From Acinetobacter courvalinii (lineage in GTDB: Bacteria; Pseudomonadota; Gammaproteobacteria; Pseudomonadales; Moraxellaceae): a stretch of DNA of 64,000 bases. Below the pieces are notes generated by a model. It had not been told where the DNA came from. It ran no database searches and saw only the letters and a list, made by a program, of their open reading frames with translations. Of this stretch, positions 45,474 through 54,277 are shown piece after piece; positions within the stretch are counted from its first letter, which is position 1; every line of letters starts with the position of its first letter. The stretch spans positions 636,739-700,738 of the forward strand of contig NZ_BMDA01000001.1 in the NCBI RefSeq assembly GCF_014635545.1, written 5' to 3'. The position numbers were made by a program, and so were the translations under genes.

Positions 45474-46685
45474 ATGGAAAGAATTGTAATTGTGGGTGCA
45501 GGACAAGCCGCAGGTTGGGCCGTCAGTACCTTGCGCCAGAATGGTTATGCAGGTGAAATTCATGTGGTCTCTAATGAAGACCGTGTGTTCTATGAACGCC
45601 CGCCATTGTCAAAACAGGTACTTTCAAAAGAAGCCACTTATGAAAGCTTGCATCTGTTTTCTCCAGAGCAGGTGCAGGATTTTAATATTCAGTGGCACAA
45701 GCCAGCACTTGCCACACAGGTCGATCGTCAGCTGAAGCAGGTGGTGCTGGAAAATGGTCAGGTTTTACCCTATGACAAATTATTGATCGCCACAGGCAGT
45801 CGTGCGCGTGTACCCGTGAATACGTGGCAGTTTATTCCCAATGTGGTGACGTTACGTAATGTTCAGGATTGTGAGCGCCTAGCCGAAATCTTGCAGCATT
45901 CACAAAAGCTGGCCGTGATTGGTGGCGGCTGGATTGGACTGGAAATTGCAGCGACCGCACGTAAACAAGGCAAAGAGGTTCATATTTTTGAATATGGCAA
46001 TCGCCTGTGTGCACGTAGTGTCAGTCCGGATGTCTCTGAGTTTCTGAAAAACATGCATGAGCAACAGGGTACTCAGATTCATTTAGACAGTAAAAACCTG
46101 CATTTGATTGAAGCCGGTCAGCAAAAAGTTGAAGTGGTGAATCATCCGAATGCAAGTGAACTGTTTGATTGTGTGGTAGTCGGTGCCGGGGCGGATATTG
46201 CCAAAGAGCTGGGTGTCAATGCAGGTCTGGACGTGAAAGATGGCATTGTGGTGAATGGTTTTGGGCAGACGTCTGATCAGGATATTTATGCCGCAGGTGA
46301 TGTAGCGATTCATCCGGGCCTTGGCTATTGCATCCAGTCTTGGGCCAATGCACAGAATCAGGCGATTGCCGCAGCAAAATCAATGCTGGGTATTGAAACC
46401 GAATATAGCGATATTCCGTGGTTATGGTCAGATCAGTATCACTTCAATATTCAGATTTTAGGTACTTATCAACCTGAAAAAACAGGGCAGATTGTGGTTC
46501 GAAAAAGCGCAGATGATCAATGCAGTTATTTGTATTTAGATGATCAAAATCGTTTGTTGAACATGATCGCCATCAATGATTCAAAACTGGTCAAACTGGC
46601 AAAGCGCTGGATGCAGTCGAATACCGAGTTAGACCCAAAATTATTAGCAGACCCTGAATTTAATGTCATGAAATTAAAACCATAA
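45474..46685 (+). CDS. FAD-dependent ferredoxin reductase component
   Basis: This 403-residue pyridine-nucleotide-disulfide-type reductase has FAD motif IVIVGAGQAAGWAVSTL (residues 4-20), an NAD motif VIGGGWIGLEIAATA near 148-162, and YAAGDVAIHPG near the second FAD contact. It matches reductases of three-component oxygenases (BphA4/HcaD type), passing electrons from NADH to the Rieske ferredoxin. The ATG at 45474 has GGGAG upstream, and another in-frame ATG at 45465 overlaps that site. Confidence 0.89.
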   Translation: MERIVIVGAGQAAGWAVSTLRQNGYAGEIHVVSNEDRVFYERPPLSKQVLSKEATYESLHLFSPEQVQDFNIQWHKPALATQVDRQLKQVVLENGQVLPYDKLLIATGSRARVPVNTWQFIPNVVTLRNVQDCERLAEILQHSQKLAVIGGGWIGLEIAATARKQGKEVHIFEYGNRLCARSVSPDVSEFLKNMHEQQGTQIHLDSKNLHLIEAGQQKVEVVNHPNASELFDCVVVGAGADIAKELGVNAGLDVKDGIVVNGFGQTSDQDIYAAGDVAIHPGLGYCIQSWANAQNQAIAAAKSMLGIETEYSDIPWLWSDQYHFNIQILGTYQPEKTGQIVVRKSADDQCSYLYLDDQNRLLNMIAINDSKLVKLAKRWMQSNTELDPKLLADPEFNVMKLKP

Positions 46686-46725
46686 ACATTAGATCCGGTT
46701 CATGACTCAATCGAAGGAATGAAGT

Positions 46726-47949
46726 ATGAGTAATGAAGAGAAAAGTGGATTAAAGCATTGGGTTCCTGCTTTCGTCCTAATGGTATGTGTCGTTCTGGCA
46801 TTCTTCGACAAAATTAGTATCGCGGTCTTGTTTGCTGACCCGCACTTCCAAGGTGCGATGGGAATTGCAGAAGACAAGGCAAAACTCGGATGGCTGATGA
46901 CCAGCTTCTTGTTGGCTTATGGCTTCTCTTCGGTATTTTTGAGTTTCCTTGGCGATATTTTTAACCCGAAGAAAATGCTGTTCTGGAGCGTCGCATCATG
47001 GGGCATCCTGATGTTCTGTATGGGTTTTACCACCAACTATACCGGCATGTTGATCCTGCGCGTTTTGCTTGGTCTAGCTGAAGGACCATTGTTTGCACTG
47101 GCGTATGCCATCGTTAAACAGACTTATACTGACCGCCAGCAGGCACGTGCTTCGACCATGTTCCTGTTAGGAACACCGATTGGTGCATTTCTGGGTTTTC
47201 CCATTACCGCAGCGGTGCTTGCGAAGCATGACTGGCACACCACCTTCTTTGTAATGGCAGGTTTAACGGTGATTGCACTGCTGGCGATTGCATTTGGTTT
47301 GCGTAATTTACAACTCAAGAAAACCATTGAACTGGAATCGAGCAGCAAACGTTTGAATTTCAAAGGTCATATTCACAATACCAAGCTGTTATTGCAAAAC
47401 CGTGCCTTCTGGCTGGTATGTATTTTCAATATTGCCTTGATGACTTATCTGTGGGGCTTAAACAGCTGGGTGCCTTCTTATCTGATTCAGGACAAAGGCT
47501 TTAACCTCAAAGAGTTTGGTATTTACTCAAGCTTGCCATTTATTGCCATGCTGATTGGTGAAGTGATAGGTGCTTTCCTTTCTGACAAGTTAGGCCGCCG
47601 TGCTGTTCAGGTCTTCAGTGGACTGTTGGTGGCAGGCATCTTTATGTATGTCATGGTCATTATGACTGACCCGATTCTCGTTATCGCGGCCATGTCTTTA
47701 AGTGCAATGGCGTGGGGCTTTGGTGTCGCAGCTGTATTCGCCTTACTTGCCCGTGTCACCACTGCCGATGTGGGGGCAACTGCGGGTGGAATTTTCAACG
47801 GAATGGGGAATTTTGCCAGTGCAATTGCACCTGTTCTGATCGGTTACATCGTGATGCAAACCCACAGTTTTAATTTAGGAATTACCTTCCTGGCAGCCGT
47901 CGCCGTGATCGGATCGTTTTTCTTGGTTCCTTTATTGAAACGTTATTAA
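46726..47949 (+). CDS. MFS transporter of the catabolic cluster (ACS-type)
   Basis: This 407-residue, 12-helix protein has features of the anion:cation symporter branch: VLAFFDKISIAVLFADPHF in helix 1, FLGDIFNPKKM as motif A, and RVLLGLAEGPLFALAYAIVK in helix 4. The family imports organic anions with protons or sodium, so it probably brings the cluster's substrate through the inner membrane, paired with the porin at 54278. AAGGAATGAAGT precedes the ATG. Confidence 0.86.
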   Translation: MSNEEKSGLKHWVPAFVLMVCVVLAFFDKISIAVLFADPHFQGAMGIAEDKAKLGWLMTSFLLAYGFSSVFLSFLGDIFNPKKMLFWSVASWGILMFCMGFTTNYTGMLILRVLLGLAEGPLFALAYAIVKQTYTDRQQARASTMFLLGTPIGAFLGFPITAAVLAKHDWHTTFFVMAGLTVIALLAIAFGLRNLQLKKTIELESSSKRLNFKGHIHNTKLLLQNRAFWLVCIFNIALMTYLWGLNSWVPSYLIQDKGFNLKEFGIYSSLPFIAMLIGEVIGAFLSDKLGRRAVQVFSGLLVAGIFMYVMVIMTDPILVIAAMSLSAMAWGFGVAAVFALLARVTTADVGATAGGIFNGMGNFASAIAPVLIGYIVMQTHSFNLGITFLAAVAVIGSFFLVPLLKRY

Positions 47950-47983
47950 TCAAACTATTGAACAAAAACCTAGGAGTTCAAAC

Positions 47984-48505
47984 ATGACTACTCAACAATT
48001 TGAATCATGGACACAACCTGAAGGTACAAGCTTACAAGACTGGTTAAATACCCGTATCGCACGCTTTGAAACACGTAAATATGATTTTGATGCCTTGAAA
48101 TTTCAGGCAGATTACGACCCCAAATATCGCCGTGCACAAATGCGTTATATGGGCACGGGTGCAACCGGTGTGGTCAATGATGGCAATACGGTTCCAGCTG
48201 AAAACTTTACCTTTTCAACTATGGTGCTTCCAGCACAGTGCGAAGGGCCTTTGCACATTCATCACGATGTGGAAGAAGTGTTTTTCATGTTACGTGGCGA
48301 AATTGACCTGTTCATTGAACATAACGGCGAAAAATTCGAAACCCGACTGAAAGAGCGTGACCTGATTTCAATTCCACCGGGTATTTATCGCGGCCTGTTC
48401 AATCCGGGTCAGGAAGATGCCTTGATGTGTGTGATGTTGGGTGCGGGTAAACCGTCTATTCCGAACTATCCACCTGAGCATCCATTGTCTCAAATCAAAC
48501 GTTAA
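47984..48505 (+). CDS. cupin-domain protein
   Basis: This 173-residue single cupin has metal motif 1, HIHHDVEEVFFMLRGEID (about residues 90-107), and a weaker second motif with PPGIYRGLFNPG. The likely metal ligands are the two spaced histidines and the glutamate. Such proteins may be dioxygenases, isomerases or tautomerases. In this cluster it could act on the ring-cleavage product or a keto acid, but no reaction can be assigned. GGAG precedes the start, and the hydrolase gene follows after 33 bases. Confidence 0.8.
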   Translation: MTTQQFESWTQPEGTSLQDWLNTRIARFETRKYDFDALKFQADYDPKYRRAQMRYMGTGATGVVNDGNTVPAENFTFSTMVLPAQCEGPLHIHHDVEEVFFMLRGEIDLFIEHNGEKFETRLKERDLISIPPGIYRGLFNPGQEDALMCVMLGAGKPSIPNYPPEHPLSQIKR

Positions 48506-48538
48506 TCCGATTGATTTCATAACTGTAGAAGGAATGAC

Positions 48539-49354
48539 ATGATGACCCTGACTGAGCGTTTAATTCACTATCCCGTTAAAACCGTTGTCGTCAATGGCGC
48601 TGTGCAGGCTTATCGCGAAGCAGGTCAAGGCCAGCCGCTGATTTTGCTACACGGGATTAGCTCGGGTTCAGCATCCTGGATTAACCAGCTAGAGACACTC
48701 AGTCAGCATTTTCATGTCATTGCCTGGGATGCACCGGGTTATGGCTTATCCGATGGCTTAAGCACAGATCAACCGGATGCAAGTGATTATGCAGAACGTG
48801 TATTGGGGTTGATGGATGCGCTGAACATTGCAAAAGCCATGCTGATTGGTCATTCATTGGGTGCATTGCAAGCCAGTGCATTTGCCCATCTTTATCCTGA
48901 ACGGGTACAGACTTTAGTGCTTGCCAATGCGGCACAAGGCTATCAACGTTCCGATGAAGACACCAAAGCACAGGTCTATCAAAAACGACCAAATATGTTG
49001 AAAAGCTTGGGCAATGCAGGCATGGCAGCCAGTCGTGGTCCGCATTTGATTTATAAACAGGACCCTCAGGCACTGGCATTGGTCAGTGAAGTGATGGGGC
49101 AACTGACCTTAGACGGTTTTACCCGAGCATCTTATTTGCTGGCGTATGACGAAATTCGAAATTATTTAACAGAACTGACAGTTCCTTGTGTGGTCATTGC
49201 GGGTGACAAGGATGGAATTACACCTGCGCAAGCGATCAAGGAACTGGCTGTAGAAATGCAATTGAGCCGATGTCATCTCATTACCGATGCAGGTCATCTG
49301 AGTTATGTCGATCAACCTGAACAGTTTAACGACATTGTTTTATCGGCGCATTAA
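48539..49354 (+). CDS. alpha/beta hydrolase, probable meta-cleavage product or lactone hydrolase
   Basis: This 271-residue alpha/beta hydrolase has oxyanion segment LLHGISSGSASW (37-48), nucleophile Ser106 in GHSLGAL, and Asp225 in AGDKDGITP with His253 in DAGHLSYVD completing the triad. The fold fits C-C bond hydrolases of the MhpC/BphD type as well as enol-lactonases. The extradiol dioxygenase upstream makes C-C hydrolysis the favoured reading. ATGATG at the start leaves one residue of doubt. Confidence 0.83.
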   Translation: MMTLTERLIHYPVKTVVVNGAVQAYREAGQGQPLILLHGISSGSASWINQLETLSQHFHVIAWDAPGYGLSDGLSTDQPDASDYAERVLGLMDALNIAKAMLIGHSLGALQASAFAHLYPERVQTLVLANAAQGYQRSDEDTKAQVYQKRPNMLKSLGNAGMAASRGPHLIYKQDPQALALVSEVMGQLTLDGFTRASYLLAYDEIRNYLTELTVPCVVIAGDKDGITPAQAIKELAVEMQLSRCHLITDAGHLSYVDQPEQFNDIVLSAH

Positions 49355-49370
49355 GACTTAAACGAGAGAT

Positions 49371-50171
49371 ATGGATATGAGCTTCCAAGTTGAAGGAAAA
49401 GTAGCAGTTGTCACAGGTGGCTCGTCAGGCATTGGTTTGGCTGCAGTCGAAATTTTAGTTGCAGAAGGTGCCAAGGTGGCGTGGTGTGGCCGTGATGAGC
49501 AGCGTTTGGCAGCATCAAAACGATATATTTTAGAACAATATCCGCATGCCAATATCTTCACTAGCGCATGCAATGTCTTGGATAAACAAGATGTGAAACG
49601 CTTTGCCCAACAGGTCCATCAGCATCTGGGCAATGTCGACATGCTGATCAATAATGCAGGTCAGGGCCGTGTGTCTAATTTTGAAGATACTCAGGATGAA
49701 GACTGGATGAAGGAAATTGAACTGAAGTATTTCAGTGTGTTGCATCCTGTGCGGGCATTTCTGGAAGATTTAAAACAGTCGGCTTGCGGGTCGATTACCA
49801 ATGTGAATTCTTTGCTGGCCCTGCAACCTGAACCGCACATGATTGCGACTTCATCTGCACGTGCGGCATTGCTGAACCTGACCCATTCACTGGCGCATGA
49901 ATTTACCCAGTACGGCATCCGGGTCAACTCAATCCTGTTGGGCATGGTGGAGTCGGCCCAGTGGAAACGCCGTTTTGAAACCCGTTCAGACCTCAATGCA
50001 ACATGGGAGCAGTGGACTGGCAATATCGCCAAAAACCGTGGTATTCCAATGCAACGTCTAGGCAAGCCGGAAGAACCGGCACGTGCCTTGGTGTTCCTTG
50101 CATCACCTTTAGCATCCTATACCACAGGTTCGACACTCGATGTCTCTGGTGGATTTAATAAACATTTATAA
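49371..50171 (+). CDS. SDR-fold protein lacking the catalytic Tyr and Lys
   Basis: This 266-residue protein has an intact cofactor site (VTGGSSGIG, 14-22, and NNAG, 94-97) and Ser147 of the classical SDR triad in NVNS. The YxxxK motif is changed: at the right spacing are Thr160 and Arg164 (ATSSARAAL). The usual proton donor and the lysine are therefore missing, while the flanking helix is well kept, as in an SDR subgroup with altered or no oxidoreductase activity. It lies 16 bases after the hydrolase gene and 9 before the aspartate dehydrogenase-like gene. Confidence 0.82.
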   Translation: MDMSFQVEGKVAVVTGGSSGIGLAAVEILVAEGAKVAWCGRDEQRLAASKRYILEQYPHANIFTSACNVLDKQDVKRFAQQVHQHLGNVDMLINNAGQGRVSNFEDTQDEDWMKEIELKYFSVLHPVRAFLEDLKQSACGSITNVNSLLALQPEPHMIATSSARAALLNLTHSLAHEFTQYGIRVNSILLGMVESAQWKRRFETRSDLNATWEQWTGNIAKNRGIPMQRLGKPEEPARALVFLASPLASYTTGSTLDVSGGFNKHL

Positions 50172-50180
50172 GGTGTTCCC

Positions 50181-50972
50181 ATGAAACAGTTGATGATGAT
50201 CGGTTTTGGCGCCATGGCAGCAGAAGTGTATGCGCATATGCCTCAAGACCTGCAACTTAAATGGATTGTGGTCCCTGCACGCAGTGTCGAAAAAGTACGG
50301 GCGCAGGTTGCGGCTGATGTACAGGTCATTTCTTCAATTGATCAATGTCAGGGTACACCGGACTACGTGATTGAAGTGGCTGGTCAGGCAGCGGTGAAAG
50401 AACATGCGCAAAAAGTGCTGGAAAAAGGCTGGACCATTGGCCTGATTTCCGTGGGCACTCTGGCGGATAACGAATTTTTAATTCAACTGAAAAACACGGC
50501 AGAACAACATGATGCGCATCTGCATTTATTAGCGGGTGCAATTGCCGGGATTGATGGCATCTCTGCGGCCAAAGAAGGCGGTCTGGAAAAGGTCACCTAT
50601 AAGGGCTGTAAGAGTCCGAAAAGCTGGCGTGGCAGCTATGCAGAACAACTGGTCGATCTTGATCAGGTCTGTGAAGCAACGGTTTTTTTCCGTGGTACAG
50701 CCAGAGAAGCTGCCTTGAAGTTTCCAGCCAATGCAAATGTGGCCGCCACGATTGCACTGGCTGGACTGGGTATGGATGAGACTCTGGTGGAGCTGACGGT
50801 TGATCCAAATATCAATAAGAACAAACACACCATCGTGGCGGAAGGCGTGTTTGGTGAAATGACCATTGAACTGGTGGGGGTGCCATTGGCGAGTAATCCC
50901 AAAACCTCAACCTTGGCTGCATTAAGTGTGATTCGCGCTTGTCGCAATAGCGTTGAAGCAATTCAGATTTAA
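50181..50972 (+). CDS. L-aspartate dehydrogenase family protein (NadX-like)
   Basis: This 263-residue protein has an N-terminal Rossmann motif (IGFGAMAAEVY), LLAGAIAGIDGI (116-127), KFPANANVAATIALA (180-194) and SNPKTSTLAALS. His216 in NKHTIVAEG is at the predicted catalytic position of the family. Known members reversibly convert L-aspartate to iminoaspartate/oxaloacetate with NAD(P). In a ring-cleavage cluster the role is puzzling: it may act on aspartate or on another amino or imino acid. The gene is spaced 12 bases from the aldehyde dehydrogenase gene. Confidence 0.83.
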   Translation: MKQLMMIGFGAMAAEVYAHMPQDLQLKWIVVPARSVEKVRAQVAADVQVISSIDQCQGTPDYVIEVAGQAAVKEHAQKVLEKGWTIGLISVGTLADNEFLIQLKNTAEQHDAHLHLLAGAIAGIDGISAAKEGGLEKVTYKGCKSPKSWRGSYAEQLVDLDQVCEATVFFRGTAREAALKFPANANVAATIALAGLGMDETLVELTVDPNINKNKHTIVAEGVFGEMTIELVGVPLASNPKTSTLAALSVIRACRNSVEAIQI

Positions 50973-50984
50973 AAGGATTTGATC

Positions 50985-52451
50985 ATGGTAAAGGAAATTT
51001 ATATCGCAGGTGAATGGCGATTAGGTAAAGGCGCTACGATTCAAAGTTTATTTCCAGCAGATCAATCGGTGAATGCTGAAATCTCAACGGCGAATCTGGA
51101 AGATGTCAATGAAGCCATCGAAAAGGCAGATGCGGCTTGGCGTAAAGCCGAGTGGCGCAACAGCATGCCGCATGAACGTGCCCGTATTTTATATAAAGTG
51201 GCCGACATTATTGAAGCGCGTGTGGATGAACTTTCAAAGCTACAAACCCGCGATAATGGCAAGCCACTGGCTGAAACCCGTGCCTTGACCCTAAGTGCGG
51301 CAGCAACAGCGCGTTATGTAGCAGCAGCCTGCGAAACCTTAAATGATGAGCTGACCACGCAACGTGCCGCAGATTTCATGACCATGAGCGTGCATGAACC
51401 TGTGGGCGTGGTGGCTGCAATTACCCCGTGGAACTCGCCGATCGCCAGTGAAGTACAGAAACTGGCACCTGCGCTTGCGGGAGGTAATGCCGTGATTCTA
51501 AAACCTGCAGAAGTGACTTCTTTGATTGCATTGGAACTCGCCAAAATCTTTGAAGAAGCAGGACTACCAAAAGGTTTACTCAGTGTACTGGTCGGACGTG
51601 GTTCGGTGATTGGTGATGCGATCGTGAAGCATCCTCTGGTACGTAAAATTTCATTTACCGGCGGAACGACTACGGGGCGTCATCTGGCACATTTGGCAGC
51701 GGATAAACTGATTACCACCTCTTTGGAATTGGGTGGAAAGTCTCCAACGATTGTATTGCCAGATGCAGATATTGAACTGGCAGCCAAAGGCGTGGCTTAT
51801 GGCATCTTTAGTTCGGCAGGACAAGCCTGTATTGCAGGTTCACGTTTATTTGTACACAGCAGCATCTATGATCAATTCCTTAGTCGTCTGGTTGAGATCA
51901 CCAAAGGCTTACGGGTTGGACATCCTGAAACTGCAGGCGTACACCTTGGCTCTTTGATCAATCCGAAACATTTGGCTTCTGTCGATGCCTATGTCCAGCT
52001 GGCCAAGCAGGAAGGCGGTCAAGTGCTGGTCGGTGGTCATGCCTTGACTGAAGGTGAGTTTGCCAAAGGTAGCTATTACTTGCCCACCATTATCACTGGC
52101 TTAAGCAACTCAGCACAGACCTGTCAGGAAGAGATTTTTGGCCCTGTGCTGGTGGTGATGAAATATGACGATGAACAAGATTTGCTGGCACAAGCCAATG
52201 ACAGCTGTTTTGGACTTGCTGCAGGTATCTGGACAGAAAACTATCGTAAGGCATGGCAAATTGCCCGTGCCTTAGAAGTTGGTACGGTCTGGATCAATAC
52301 CTATAAGAAATTCTCGATTTCTGCGCCATTTGGCGGCTTTAAAGAAAGTGGCATTGGTCGTGAAAAAGGTCGTTTAGGCATTTTGTCTTACATGCAACAA
52401 AAAAGTATCTATATGGGATTAAGCGAGCAGCCAAATCCTTGGGCGAATTAA
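50985..52451 (+). CDS. NAD(P)-dependent aldehyde dehydrogenase of the catabolic cluster
   Basis: This 488-residue classical aldehyde dehydrogenase has Glu248 in LELGGKSP, Cys282 in GQACIAGSR and the cofactor segment ITPWNSPIASE (about 146-156). It oxidises an aldehyde to the acid, and so could take the aldehyde made by the thiamine-diphosphate enzyme just downstream, or a semialdehyde from ring cleavage. AAAGGA lies upstream of the ATG at 50985. A TTG two codons earlier is also in frame. Confidence 0.88.
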   Translation: MVKEIYIAGEWRLGKGATIQSLFPADQSVNAEISTANLEDVNEAIEKADAAWRKAEWRNSMPHERARILYKVADIIEARVDELSKLQTRDNGKPLAETRALTLSAAATARYVAAACETLNDELTTQRAADFMTMSVHEPVGVVAAITPWNSPIASEVQKLAPALAGGNAVILKPAEVTSLIALELAKIFEEAGLPKGLLSVLVGRGSVIGDAIVKHPLVRKISFTGGTTTGRHLAHLAADKLITTSLELGGKSPTIVLPDADIELAAKGVAYGIFSSAGQACIAGSRLFVHSSIYDQFLSRLVEITKGLRVGHPETAGVHLGSLINPKHLASVDAYVQLAKQEGGQVLVGGHALTEGEFAKGSYYLPTIITGLSNSAQTCQEEIFGPVLVVMKYDDEQDLLAQANDSCFGLAAGIWTENYRKAWQIARALEVGTVWINTYKKFSISAPFGGFKESGIGREKGRLGILSYMQQKSIYMGLSEQPNPWAN

Positions 52452-52489
52452 TACATTCATGGAATGAACCGTTTTTGAGGAATATACAA

Positions 52490-54130
52490 ATGACAGAACG
52501 TGTAAATGTCGGCGAAGCCATCGCCCGTGTTTTAGAAGCACACCAAGTAGACAGTATTTACGGGGTAATCTCGATCCATAACTTACCGATTGCCGATGCA
52601 GTGGGTCGTCGTGAAAAAATCCGTTTTGTGGCGGCACGCGGTGAAGCGGGTGCAGTTACGATGGCCGATGGTCATTCACGTTTTAAAGGACTCGGTGTAG
52701 CGCTCACCAGTACTGGTGCCGGTGCAGGTAATGCAGTCGGTTCATTGATTGAAGCGATGAATGCAGGCAGTCCAGTGTTGCATTTAACCGGACAGGTAGA
52801 GCGTGAATATCTGGATCGTGATGCCAGTTTTATTCATGAAACCAAAGATCAACTGACCTTCTTACGTGCATCCAGCAAAGCGGCATTTCGTATCACCAGT
52901 CCTGACAATGCAGTAGGCGTGATTCGTGAAGCAATTCGTGTCGCCACGACAGTGCCGATGGGGCCAGTCAGTGTCGAGTTGCCGATTGATGTACAGGCAG
53001 CCGAAATCGATTTGCCGCTAAACTTGGGGCCAGTAAAAGCCCTTGAATTGCCACAGGCTGAACAGATCGAAGTCGACTTAATCGTTGAAGAACTGAAAAA
53101 AGCCAAACGCCCTGTGTTCTGGATCGGTGGTGGTACGTTGAATAGCATTGCGGAAGTCAAGGCGATTGCTGATCTTGGTATTCCTGTGGTGTCATCAACC
53201 CATGCGCGTGGCGTATTGGCCGATGATCATCCGCGTAGCCTAGGTGCATTCCATAACTCGGCTGGGGTTGAGCAGCTGCTTAAAGATGCTGATCTATTAG
53301 TAGTGGTGGGTTCTCGTTTACGTAGTAATGAAACCAAGACCTATTCCGTGCAGTTCCCTGACAATATTATCCAGATTGATGCCAATCCTGTAGCACAGCA
53401 GCGTAATTACAAAGTTCGTAATTTTATTTGTGGTGATGCCAAAGATGTGTTGCAACGTGTATTGACGGGCTTGCAAGGTATCTCAAAAGTTGACGCAGAT
53501 TATGATGCAGCTGTGGTGCAGGCAAAACAGGCTGCGATTGATGCTTTACGCAAGCAGCTTGATCAATATGCCTTGATCTGTGATCACTTACGCGCCGCAT
53601 TACCGCAAGACGGTATTTTTGTACGTGACATTACCATGTCAGGCAGTACCTGGGGCAGTCGTTTATTCCCGGTACAGGCACCAAACCAGAATATTCATTC
53701 TCTAGCAGGTGCCATTGGTCTAGGTCTGGCAACTGCGATTGGTGCTTCGATTGCCAAACCTGACAAGAAAGTCATTGGCTTGGTCGGTGATGGTGGTTTG
53801 ATGTTAGGTATCGGCGAAATCGCAACCATGGCGCAAGAAAATACCAATATGGTGCTGATGATCATGAATGATGGTGGTTATGGCGTAATGCGCGGCATTC
53901 AAAATAACTACTTCGGTGGTCGCCAGTATTTCAATGAATTGCATACCCCAGACTATAAAGTCTTAGGCGAAGCCATGGGCGTGAAGAGCTGGAAAGTAGG
54001 CAGTGCGGATGAATTCAAGACCGTGATTCAGCAAGCCGTTGCATTCCAAGGGCCAAGTGTGATTGAACTGGATATGCATTCAATTGGGCCATTGAACTTC
54101 GCAGGTCCGCCACAGAAAAAACTGTACTAA
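52490..54130 (+). CDS. thiamine-diphosphate-dependent enzyme (decarboxylase/acetolactate synthase-like)
   Basis: This 546-residue protein has three domains: a pyrimidine-binding domain with the activating Glu52 in AARGEAGAV, a central domain, and a diphosphate-binding domain with Gly433-Asp-Gly and Asn460 (NDGGYG) as metal and phosphate ligands. Family members decarboxylate 2-oxo acids (benzoylformate, phenylpyruvate, oxalyl-CoA) or ligate two of them. The neighbouring aldehyde dehydrogenase suggests decarboxylation to an aldehyde. The start is the ATG at 52490 with GAGG upstream, 38 bases after that gene. Confidence 0.85.
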   Translation: MTERVNVGEAIARVLEAHQVDSIYGVISIHNLPIADAVGRREKIRFVAARGEAGAVTMADGHSRFKGLGVALTSTGAGAGNAVGSLIEAMNAGSPVLHLTGQVEREYLDRDASFIHETKDQLTFLRASSKAAFRITSPDNAVGVIREAIRVATTVPMGPVSVELPIDVQAAEIDLPLNLGPVKALELPQAEQIEVDLIVEELKKAKRPVFWIGGGTLNSIAEVKAIADLGIPVVSSTHARGVLADDHPRSLGAFHNSAGVEQLLKDADLLVVVGSRLRSNETKTYSVQFPDNIIQIDANPVAQQRNYKVRNFICGDAKDVLQRVLTGLQGISKVDADYDAAVVQAKQAAIDALRKQLDQYALICDHLRAALPQDGIFVRDITMSGSTWGSRLFPVQAPNQNIHSLAGAIGLGLATAIGASIAKPDKKVIGLVGDGGLMLGIGEIATMAQENTNMVLMIMNDGGYGVMRGIQNNYFGGRQYFNELHTPDYKVLGEAMGVKSWKVGSADEFKTVIQQAVAFQGPSVIELDMHSIGPLNFAGPPQKKLY

Positions 54131-54172
54131 TCCCACTGAGCATTGGCAGTCCGTGCTGATGTGAAGACCGCG

Positions 54173-54198
54173 TTATGGGCAAAATTTTTTGCCCATAA
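54173..54198. other. stem-loop in the gap before the porin gene
   Basis: Arms TTATGGGCAA and TTGCCCATAA pair perfectly around AATTTT. No T-run follows, so it is not a standard terminator. It stands 43 bases after the TPP-enzyme stop and just before the third IclR-type site, and may process the transcript or cause partial termination. Confidence 0.5.
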
Positions 54199-54212
54199 GG
54201 CAATAAAAACTA

Positions 54213-54230
54213 TGTTTTATAGGTAAAACA
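54213..54230. promoter_or_regulatory. candidate IclR operator, copy 3 (porin side)
   Basis: TGTTTTATAGGTAAAACA keeps both arms of the palindrome at 41998 and differs only at two central bases. It is 48 bases before the porin start codon and overlaps a possible -10 box (TATGTT at 54211), so direct repression of a local promoter is plausible. Confidence 0.65.
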
Positions 54231-54277
54231 ACAACAAGACCAACAGGATCGTTGGGACGAAAGCGAAGGAACAACCG

